A stretch of DNA of 64,000 nt from Diadophis punctatus similis (taxonomy: Eukaryota; Chordata; Lepidosauria; Squamata; Dipsadidae). The first letter of the stretch is position 1. The number at the start of each line of letters is the position of its first letter. The position numbers and the translations under genes were made by a program. The notes below the pieces were generated by a model. The model had not been told where the DNA came from, searched no databases, and saw only the letters and a program-made list of their open reading frames with translations. Shown here piece after piece: positions 38,701 through 50,700 of this stretch. The DNA lies in the NCBI GenBank assembly GCA_023053685.1, contig JALIGW010000005.1:23500001-23564000 (forward strand), written 5' to 3'.

Positions 38701-41700
38701 TTTTCGCAAGATTCTGCTGAGGTTTTGCCACTGAGCCTGACATGTATATATACTGAGGATGTGAACCAGTCATATATATAGAAATGTGAGCTACCCAACT
38801 GCTTGACGTTTGCCTTTCTGGCTGATTAAATCGATCAGATTGGGATTCACTTTATAGTTAAGAAATATAATCAGTGCCTTCCTGTGTGCAGAATGTGTTT
38901 GTGCCTGCTTAATGGTTAAACAGACAGTTACAAATACTTTATTGAAAAATCCTCTCTTCTCCTATAAAATCACTATAAGCCAATCTCTTACATTCAATTC
39001 TTGGATAGATTGAGAAAGTCATGTCTGGAATTTCTAGAAGTATTTGGATAAAACTGATTATCTGATCTATTTCAATAAGGCTTTTAATTTGGGTTATAGT
39101 GAAGAGACTACTTTGGTCACTTCGGTACATGATCTATGCTGGAAACCAGATTGGAAGAATATAATTTGGCTAGGTCTTCTGGTCAATTTTTGATATTATC
39201 AAGCATGATTTAGAATGGTCATTTGATAGTGATGGTCACTATGGTCAGTTTTGCTAGAATTTTATCTTTCCTATATTATTCTATATTTGTATGAAACTGA
39301 TGGTAGAAGTCATTTAGAGCTTTGAAGTGAGTGCCATCTTTCACTTTCTGCAAGTCTACTGCTTTCTATCACTTTTATACTTCTACAGTATCTCCAAGAA
39401 AGTTATCTGTTTTTACATTGTTTAACCTGGATGAATAAAAACAGTCTGAAATAAAATCTAATAAAGAGAAAGATACTGCTCATAAGACTACTTGGGACAT
39501 TGTTGCGCTGTTCCAGAAAAACAACTCCTATTGTCACTGGAATTGCAAGTTGTAGGGACATTTCCTGAACAAATAAAATTTGTGACAGTGACCTCTACTT
39601 TGATTAATTTTTCTCTTGACAATTGCAATATGCTCTATTGAAAGATAAGCTTTAATAGTTTCTGGAAATTGCAATCATTACAAAACGCAGCATTCATGTT
39701 ACCAAGTGGTGCAAGGTAGAAGAATACATGGTGCTTGTATAAAAAGTTCTGCACTGCCTGCCAATTGCGTAGTTGGCATAATTTAAGGTGTTGGCTAATA
39801 GCTCAACGCATGAAAATCTATGAGACTACATCTCTGTCTATGAACCTGTCCAATTACTTATATCAGCAGGGGGAAAAATGAGGAGTCCTTGATGGTCTCT
39901 GAGCTTAGTGTTTTTCTTGCAGATGTTTCATTACCAAATTAGGCAACATCATTAGTGCACCAGCAATGAAATGTCTGCAAAAAACCCACCAAGCTCAGAG
40001 ACCACCAAGGACCCTACAGTTCAACCCTGAACTACAAATATTCTCTTCTAATGGAGAAGCACTTCTGAAGAATCATTATAGCAATAACTAGTGTATGTGC
40101 AAAATCCTTCTCCTATGTGGTCTTTTGAAGACTATGAATGTTTCACCCCAGGATGATGTATTTGATTCCAGTATTTAGGAAAACTGTAAAAACGCAAATT
40201 TGGTCCTAACTCTTAACTTTTAATTGATTTTAATTACATTGATAGTACTGTCATTTTTTATATTTTGTATTAAGTTGTTGTAAGCTATCTACAGTTGTTA
40301 TGTAAGTGAAAAGATTGGGTGTATATGAACAGATAGACAAACAGTACAATGCTGTAAGAATTTAGTTAAACCAAAATAAGAAAGAAAGTAAAAGGAAAGA
40401 TTGCACATTTCCATATAATAAACCCCTTGGTAATATTTGATCCATCTGTTATTACATTTCATTTCAAATATTCCACTGAGTTACATAAAAAAATAGTGAC
40501 AAGAGTTCTGCAGTCCAAAGAACTGAACACTGTATTCTAGAAACATTAAAACTACATCTAAAATTGATTTCAGAAACTGACCTGGGAGTTATGTTAGTTG
40601 AATTAGTCTTATATGCTCAGTCTTTTTTTTTTACTTGTAGAAACAAACCGGTAGAATTGAACTTACGTGTAAATCAGACCATATTTATGCAACTTGGGAT
40701 CTTCTCCTTCAACTGAAAATTTTAGCCATTGCTCTTGAGGACCTTTTCGTTGTTCTTCCAAGTTCCAACTTAGTTCAATATTATGATGGCTCACATGGCC
40801 TACAACTGGAGGCGGTGGCTTTACTATAGAATGCCTTCCTACAAATGAACCACAATAAAATTAACATAATATGACAATATATACAAACAAGTTCCAAGAG
40901 CTGGGGAAAAAAATCCACCTATAAATTAAAATAAATGACAGTAAATCAGTAAAAGCAATATAAAATAGCAGCAGAACATATTGTTGTTGGTTTAAAAATG
41001 CCTTATGCTTTTAAACCTTTTAATCTTTAAAGCTTTTTATCTGAATGACAACAGGGACAGAATTTCATGCTATTGTTGTTGTTGTTGTTGTTGTTCAGCA
41101 GACAACATCCCCTGTCTCTGAAAATCTAAATATACTACTAGGTTTATTGTAGGGGAAGTAAAAAAAGGCTGAGGCATACTGAATTTTCACCTAATGTTCT
41201 TATACTGGTTTCAAACACAACTCCCTCTAATTTATTATTTGTCATATAATAAATTAGTACATCAGATTAAAATAATATATTTTCTAAGAAACAAAGTACA
41301 AACCCAGAAATATCATGGACTAGCAATGGTTAAGTTCCCTATTCACTGACAAAGAATATAAAATTAATTACTATACATAAGTTTAACAAGGCTTATGTGA
41401 AAAGGTAAAATAAGATTTATCAAGAAAAGGTAAAATAAGATTCCTAAGAAAAAAAAAAGAAAAAAAACCCCACTCCTAGAACTAATAAATACCATAATCA
41501 TATAAACATTGCTTTGCTGCCTGAACCATAGATTAGGCTAATCTGAAATTTACTGTAGTATGAGTTCCAAAAGTGGGCTTTCCCAACTCCAAGCTTTAAA
41601 AACACATACATATAAAGCCAAATTTGTGAAGACAGATAGCACCTCTGCAAAAAAGTTGACTGTGCAAGAAGATTGCAGTGGAATCTGCAAAAAATACCAT

Positions 41701-44700
41701 TTGCTTGCAAGCAAGATTTGGTGGGACCACAAAATAGAAAGTAGTAGAAAATGAAGAAGCTAGAGTGTTCCTATTATTTTAGAGTTAAAACAGATAAGCA
41801 CCTGCCATATAACACTCTAAACTTAGCAATTATCAATTAGAAAGACAAAAAAGTCTAGATGTTGCTTGGAGACAGAAGAACAGAATTGTGGAAAAAAGAG
41901 GAAAACAGTCTGGATAAGTGACTGTTGCAGTACTTGGAGACAACAGAATAAAAGAGAAAGAACTGGAGGGGGGGGGGAAATCACAAAATACAAAAACCTC
42001 CACAATGGAATGACTGTGGCAAAAGAAAGCAAAGATAGTATCAAAAATAATAGGCACCTTGGGTGCAATGCCAAAAGAGCTGGAGCATCACTTGAACACC
42101 ATTGGCCACCATTGACAATACCACCATCAATCAATTGCAAAAAGCAAGTTTACTTGGAACAGTTTACATCCTTCAACAATACCCTTAATACCATCAAACA
42201 ACACCTGCCTAGCCCATGTCAATGGGAAGAACTTGATAGGTAGATAATTTAGCTTTTCATATCTCAGAAGTCTTCCTATAGTTAAGATGGATCCCTGCCC
42301 CGGAGATTGTTGGGTGTGAGACGCTCCTTCTGAAGTTGGACTTAGGGGTACAGGTGGGCCTTTTGCTAACGTACTTGCCTCCTAGCTGCGTTGCTAAGGC
42401 GATAGCCGGGCTGGCGATTGAGTTCCCCAGGTTGATGGTGCTGGGGGACTTCAACCTGCCATCGCCCGGCGAAACCTCGGAGGCAGTCCAGGAGTTCATG
42501 GCTTCCATGACAACCATGGACCTGACCCAAGTAGTTCAGGGTCTGACTCATGAGGGTGGTCACACACTTGACCTTGTGTTTCTCTCGGGGCACTGGAGAG
42601 ATGATCTGAGGCTGAGGGGTTTAGTCACAATACCCTTGTCATGGTCAGATCATTTCCTCCTGAGGTTGGATTTTATGGCACCACTCCTCCACCGCAAGGA
42701 GGCGGGATCGATTAAGTGGTTCCGCCCCAGGCGCCTAATGGAATCCGAAGGATTTCAGAGGGAACTTGGGGAAATACCTGAATCCCTGGTACACAATTCA
42801 TCTGAGGACCTAGTGGCTGCCTGGAACCGGGCAGCGTCAGGGGCCTTAGATCGGATTGCGCCTTTGCGGCCTCTCCGTGGCAGCGGATCCAGGAGGGATC
42901 CTTGGTTCACTGAGGAACTCCGGGAGATGAAGCGCCTAAAGAGACGCCTAGAGCGACGATGGAGGGCTAGTAAAGCTGAATCTGATCGGACACGCCTCTG
43001 TCATCTCGGCCTGCTCTGTCCAAATGGAGTCCAGGTCTGTCCGAATCTGAGTGATTTTATCCGCCAGGAACTACGAAAATTCCTCAGCTCTACCCTGCAA
43101 AGGTTCTTCGCTCCCCCCCTTTGCAAGCAGGGAGCGCGTTACCCTAAACAGGGCGGCTGGGCGGGAGTCGGCGGACGCAATACGGGCGGAAAAATACGCG
43201 CATTTTGCCGCCCGTATTGCCACTAAGTAAGACTTAATGCAAGTTCTTAAAAATCACTCAGATTCGGACAGACCTGGACTCCATTTGGACAGAGCAGGCC
43301 GAGATGACAGAGGCGAGTCTTAGTCCTGTTATTTGGGAGGAGTTTGAGCCTATCACTACTGAGGATGTGGACAAGGCCATAGGAGCGATGAGCGCCTCCA
43401 CTTGTTTATTGGACCCGTGTCCCTCCTGGCTGGTTTCGGCTAGCAGGGAGGTGACACGCGGCTGGCTCCAGGCGGTTGTGATCGCATCTTTGAGAGAGGG
43501 GTCCATCCCGCAGCCCTTAAAAGCTGCGGTGGTGAGGCCCCTCCTCAAGAAGCCTTCCCTGGACCCAGCGGATTTAAAGAACTTCCGTCCAGTCTCCAAC
43601 TTACCCTTCGTGGGTAAAGTTGTCGAGAAAGTGGTGTCGCTCCAACTCCTGCGGTTATTGGAGGAAACGGATTATCTGGATCCCTTTCAATCGGGTTTCA
43701 GGCGCGGCTACAGTACGGAGACTGCTTTGGTCGCGCTGATGGATGATCTCTGGCGAGCCCGAGATGGAGGTCATTCCTCCATCTTGGTGTTACTTGACCT
43801 CTCAGTGGCTTTCGATACTATCGACCATGGTATCCTTCTGTGTCGTCTCGGGGAGATGGGAGTGGGGGGCACCGTTCTTCGGTGGTTCTCCTCCTTTCTC
43901 TCCGACAGGACGCAGTCGGTGTTGACAGGAGGGCAGAGGTCAGCCCCTAGGCCCCTGCTTTGCGGGGTGCCACAGGGCTCGGTCCTCTCTCCCATCCTGT
44001 TCAACATTTACATGAAACCGTTGGGTGAGATCATCCGACGACACGGGGTGAGGTATCAGCAGTATGCTGATGATACCCAGTTGTACATCTCCACTCCGTG
44101 TCAGTTCAGTGAAGCAGTTAATGTAATGTGCCGCTGCCTGGACGATGTAAGGGTCTGGATGGGAGTGAATAGACTCAGGCTCAACCCAGACAAGACTGAG
44201 TGGCTTTGGATATTGCCTCCCAAGGATTATGTCGACTGTCCCTCCTTGGTTCTTGGGGGAGAAAAATTGACTCCCTCAGAACGGGTCCGCAATTTGGGTG
44301 TCCTCCTAGATCCACAGCTTAAATTGGGCAACATCTTTCAGCTGTGGCTAGGGGGACCTTTGCACAGGTGCGTCTTGTGCACCAATTGCGACCCTACTTG
44401 GAGAGGGAGGCTTTGCTCACAGTCACTCATGCCCTTGTCACCTCACGGCTTGACTACTGTAACGGGCTCTACATGGGGCTACCCTCGAAGAGCATCCGGA
44501 GACTACAATTGGTACAGAATGCAGCTGCGCGAGCTGTGGTGGGTGTACCGAGATACACCCACGTAACACCCATCCTCCGCCAGCTGCATTGGCTACCCAT
44601 TGGTCTCCGGTCGCAATTCAAGGTGTTGGTTTTGACCTTTAAAGCCCTACATGGCTCAGGGCCAGGTTATCTTCGGGACCGCATCCTGCCACATTCCTCC

Positions 44701-47700
44701 CTACGACCAGTGAGGTCCCACAGAGAGGGCCTCCTCCAGGTCCCGTCTGCCAAACAATGCCGGCTGGCGGGCCCACGGGGGAGGGCCTTCTCTGTGGGAG
44801 CCCCATCTCTCTGGAACCAACTCCCGCCAGAGATCCGGACTATCCCCACCCTACTGGCCTTCCGCAAGGCAGTAAAAACGTGGCTCTTCCGGCAGGCGGG
44901 GTGAAGAGATGATTCCCCCAAGGATGAATGGCTTTTTATATCGTAATATGATGTTTTTAAATGCCTTTTTTAATCTGTAGTTCTAATCTCTGCTGTAAGC
45001 CGCCCTGAGTCCCAAGGGATTGGGCGGCCTATAAGAACTCTTAATAAATAAATAAATAAATGGTCTGATTAAAGTTTCTTTGGGGAAAACCCTCCCCTCT
45101 GAAACTACATATCCCTCATATTTTGTCCAGAAACAAGTGTTAGAAAAACTGATTTCCCGCAAAGGTAAAAACTGAATGTAAACTTACCCATTCTGCAAAT
45201 ATAGACAAAAATACACTTGTGTAAAATGGGATTCATAAATAGAAGAATTACATAATTCCAAAAGGTAGTTTTCTTACCATTGGACACTGCAACTTTAGAA
45301 TCATGGTAAATATTACCTAAATTAGGTTTGGCTAAAGAAACATTGGAGATTCAACTGAATTTCCTCAATAAAGTGTCCTTAGATTATTGGTCACCAGCCA
45401 TTTAGGGCATGATTAGCAATGTCTTCCAGGGACAAGGCTACATTTGAACTTTCACAGTCATGTCAAGGAACATATTCTGCAGATGAGAATGACAGATGAA
45501 GAACAAAAGCTAAATTTGATTTAATTTACATTAAATTGATAGTGATAACATTAGTACTGATTCCTCTCTTATATATTTGGTGACTTCCCATTTCTGTTAC
45601 ATTATCATTAGCAGTGTAGTAGCAGTTTTGAGAAATCTGTCTGGAGCATCCTCAAAACTTTTAGGGAGATATATCTGGCCATGAGCCCTCAAGCTATGCA
45701 CTTCACATTTCAGGCTTTAAAAAAAAATTCAAGTAAACTCATTAATCAGTGTACAGATCTTAAAATATTAATTCCTTCTATCATGCAAGTTGAAACTCTA
45801 TGTGAAGTATTTAAAACATTGCATTCAGTTCTAGTAGAAGTTAATCATAAAAATTAAGTAAATTTTCCATGAGATTAAATTAAGTCCTACTGATTTTGAT
45901 AGATGTATTCTGATTCAATAGATGTATTCTGATAAAGTGAGGATCAAATATACAGTACAGTAGTTACTATTGTTTACATTGCAATTCTACACAAGGTGTC
46001 TCAATAATACAGAACAACCAGACTTTGCAACCAGACTTGCAATTTGTTGCCAAATTTTTGAAGGAGGTTGGTGTTTTAAAAGGAAAGAATAGCTGCAGGT
46101 ATATATTTTGCTATGTGCCCAAAATAACAATAACAAGAGCACTTAGATCAGTGATGGCGAACCTTTTTTGGCTCACGTGCCAAAAGGGTGCGCGCGCACG
46201 TGCCCACAACCATGCCCTCCCGCATATGCACCCAACCACCCCCATGCTGCCCCCCACGCATGCGCACAACCCTCCCTTGCTGCTCCCGCGCATGCACACA
46301 GGCCTCACTGAAGCCTCCGGACTCCTGCTTGGGGACGGCGAAAAACGGCCCAATGAACCAACCGGAAGTTCATTTCCGAACTTCTGGTTGGCCCGTTGAC
46401 CAGTTTTTTGCCATCCCCAGGCTTCAGGGAAGCCTCCTGAAACCTGGGGATGGCGAAAACGGCAGAAAAGAAGGCCAAAAATCAGCTGGCCAGCGCACGC
46501 ATACATGCTGGAGCAGACATAGGGCAACACCTCGCATGCCCTCAGATATGGCTCCGGGTGCCACCTGTGACACACATGCCATAGGTTCACCATCCCTGAC
46601 TTAGATTTATATACCACCCCATAGTACTTTACAATACTCTTTGGGTGGTTTACAATGTCAGCATATTGCTACCAACAATCTGGGTCATCATTTTACCAAC
46701 CTCAGAAGGATGGAAGGCTGAGTCAATCTTGAGTCCCATCAGGATTGAACTTCAGGCTGTGGGCAAAGTTTACCTGCAATACTGCATTCTAAGCACTGTG
46801 TCACAATGGCTCAATAGAAATAGAAGACTTTTCTTGAATTTTTCCAGCACTAAGATACATATCCAATCCGCAGGACTCAGTTTGCACACCACATTTAATA
46901 CCACTTAATCCCAGAAAAATAAGTATGGGAATTGAAAGCTTAGCCCCTTAAAAACAGTTATATATAATCTCATCCAATGCCTCCACATATACCGGGAATA
47001 CAATTCTGATATGATGCAAAACTCCTTACAAAATAATTGACATTTTCAAACATCTTGAAAACTCTAGTTCAAGTTAGTCTATTTAATTTAAATATATTCT
47101 TTTTAATCTATTCAAATTAAATATGGAAACACAATAAAAATAGTTGGCATTAGAAACATTTCAATTCAGCAAAATGTTATCTGCTGTACTAAGGAAATTG
47201 AGATTAACATTATGTGTAGTAAATTGTAATACCTTACCTAGAAAAACTAAGATAACTAATAACCAACCATGCATGCTTACCTATATACGTATAGTGAATA
47301 TTTAATATATATTGTATAGACTGTATAGACTCAAGTTTAAGCCAAGAATTTTAGGTGCCAAAATCCATGCCAAATATTTGGTTTGGCTTATCTGGGGTGG
47401 GCTTATCCACCAGTATTATAGTAATACTTTTTTAAAGTACCTGTTATATATATTCTCAAATATACTCATGCATAAGTCCATCCACAGATAAGCTGATCCT
47501 TGAATTTTTGTCTTAGAAGGATATCATCACTCCATAAATTGTAAAACCGATCTAACTATAGTGACAGGAGAAAGGGGGAGTGGGGTATTTTACCAATGTG
47601 TAGATCAATCAGAAAACAGTCTGCCTGTTTTCTGGCATTCCTACCCTTAAACTATTCAAACTCTTCTCTTAAGTAATCATATGGTAGGTGAGACAGTTAA

Positions 47701-50700
47701 AAACTTCAGAATGGCCATCCCCTCAATGGGCAGCAGGAAAATAACATGTGATAATGTCACACCAAAATGAAGCAAATGTCCTCTGAAATGGGCTGAAATG
47801 GGAAAGATGGAGCAGAAACCTGTGACACACCAAAATCTCATGTGAAACTGAAAGCAATAAGACTATGATCTCTACTTTCCCACCAACTTAAAACTTACTG
47901 TATGTCAGGCTCTGCTTTTTGTTTTGAGGTTGGAATAAGCAATGAATTGGACAAATTCAAGAACTGTAATTTGCTTTAAGTCTTCTAATATTACATCTAA
48001 GAAGATATTAAATTTTATCTAATGAAATTAAGAGTTCTATTTTCAACAAACTAACTACAGATAACTTAGCTCATTTTGCATGAGCCAGTAGAGAGGTTCC
48101 GTGCTTTTAAGAATTGTATAGTAGTAGCAGATAAAAATTCTAAACTATTTACTGCTATATATGGTCAGTGCAGAAATGAAGAAATAATGTCAAGATGAAT
48201 TTGTGCTTGTCTGATTAATCTGAAAAACACAAAAATATAGTTGGAGGAAACTTGGAAACCGCAGATTCTTTATCTCTTATTTAAATTAGTTTCTTGGCCT
48301 TTTGGCTAAGATCAAGTGTAGTATCAACTTGGAAGTAATTATATTATTTTATAGTGAGTAAAAAATATTTTGTTTCAATGTATGCTTGTAAACTATTAAA
48401 TACTGAAGGTTATAAAAATGATGGCTAGGTTTAGATTCAATTTAGATACAGTATAGCATATTCATTTTATAGTTTTGACCAACTTGGAGCTTTATGACAA
48501 CACATTTATATTAAAACAAACATTATTATTGTATGATTATGCCAATATTTATTGTTTTGGTTTTAAAAAGTTAAAGATATTTTCAGTGCTAAGAAACCTA
48601 AATCATTGTTTTAACATACGTAAGGTTTGTCCTAAGCACATCTAGAAAAGTAAAGCCACATAGTGTGAAATTTGATTAACTGTATCTGTCTAGAAATGAT
48701 TTTTTACATGCCACGTATCAAATTCTGCAGTAACTTATACCTTTGCATGCTGTTATTATACAAATGATACAATTAAGTTATTTATGTCATATTGCAAAGA
48801 TGATATCCTCCAATTTAATGGGCCATTCATGAATAACAACATTCTCTCCCCTCAATTAGCCTGTAAAAATGAGATTTCATAGTAATTTTAGTAAGCAAGA
48901 CAGCTACATAATTATTATACGTACATAAATAATTATATAGACCTATCATAAGAACATGTCTTTTAAAAGAAAGAAAAGAACAGGCTCATCGAATTCTATT
49001 CAAAATGTTTTCTAGTGAACTGTTTTATATTTTTTAATAATGAAAAAAAATATTAAATCAACCAAAGTTCCCATTAGCTAACCTTATAATCTCTTGCTGC
49101 AAAGTCAATTTTGTAGTTTACTTTAGCTTCTCTGGAAACATTTAAAACTTATGAAAAATGAAACATAAAATTAAATTGGGTTTCTTTTTGGTAATCTGTT
49201 TTAATTATTGAAAGCAATTACTTTAAGAAGAATTACTTAATTCAGGATCTCCTTTATCTTGTCCTGAGGGAAAGTAAAACTCATGAAGCAAAATAAATAG
49301 GTGACATAGCAAATGTAACAAAAAGGAGTCACAAACATTGACATGTCACTGTTCCTCCATCTTGTAATAGGGGTAACAATTGAAAGATAACCTTTAAACT
49401 CTATGAATGCTGGTAGAGCACTACTTACATGGAATAATCATCATGTTCCCAGGATTGAGAAATCTAGTCATACAGTATATATATGGACTGCCACTATGAT
49501 ATCAGCCTGAGTCACAGAACACAATCACCATAACTTAGTCTCATGATTTAACATACTGTATTATACAGTACACTCCCTCCATTGTAGTTCTCTTGGTTAT
49601 TTTGAGACAGGTATTTTCCACTTTGTCCTGCTTGTAGACATATTTAAAAGCATGTCATAGGTGTTCTAAACAGATTTCTCTTCTAAATGGTAATTATAAT
49701 TCATACAAAGCTTTGCAAATGCCCCCAATATGGTGTCATTTATAAAAGTAGAATCTTTGGTGCTCTCTGACCTTGGTTCTTTGCTTGTAAACATTTCATT
49801 ATCCAACTAGGGAATATATTAGTGCTCATATGGGTTTGCTCCCTGTTTGTGTTCAATAGCTTGCCCTGCCAGTATTGGTGGGAGCGTAGTTTTCTCCTTG
49901 GTAGTTCTTTCATTAGGGTACTGTTTTCTACCTGATTTTTTTGTCTGGTGTTACTCCTTGCTTATCTGGGTGTTGATTGCTACAGGGTATGTGTTCTGGT
50001 CTTTTCATTTCCTTCTTAGCTTTCTGTTTTCTCTTTTGATTGGTGTTTTAATATGGTTTATTTCTATGTGTCTTATTGATAGCTTATTTGTCTGAATGCC
50101 ACATATCCAGGAATTCTCTAATGTCTGGGGATTTGGCTTGGCCTAGATTGATCACAGTTCACCAGCTGAAATTGTGTTGGGGTCTGTTCATATGTTCTGA
50201 GATTAAGAAAGTTTTCATTACTGCTAGTTCGTATTCATGGATGTGCTCTGCTAGTCTTCTGCCTGTCTCTCCTGCATAGTAGTATTGTAGTTATATTGTA
50301 AAAGATGTTTTTAATTCTTGGGCTGCTGGATCTTTTGGTTTACATTAAGATGTTTTGGAGGTCTTTAGTTGGTTTGTGTGCTACAATGATGCCATATGGT
50401 TATAATAGTCAGTTGTTTCTGAGAAGTTTTTGATGTATGGTAGTTATTCTTGTCATACCTTTTGTTGGTTGTGCTGTAATAGAATGAGTGGTCAGGTATT
50501 TTTGGTGAATGGGTATCTATTTTGTTAGAGGTTGTATAGATTAGAGTTCTCCAACGTTTCTGGATTTGTGGACTGGCAGGGGGGGGATGGTTCCGTACAA
50601 GCAACCAGCAAACATTTGCACGCAGCTTCATTTATGTAAGCGGCATGCACACGCGTCTGCTGCTCACTTAAATGGAGTGTGCGCGCTTGTGCTTGCCCAC

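Larger units (their letters stand above)
35691..40666 (-). other. FANK1: FANK1 intron 2
   Basis: A 5.0 kb intron with a hAT MITE (37752-37886), a SINE (38384-38621) and an inverted Penelope-type repeat pair (39885-40012). The end 'attattgattgattg' at 37245-37260 looks like a LINE 3' tail of unknown family. The remainder is AT-rich. Confidence 0.8.
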
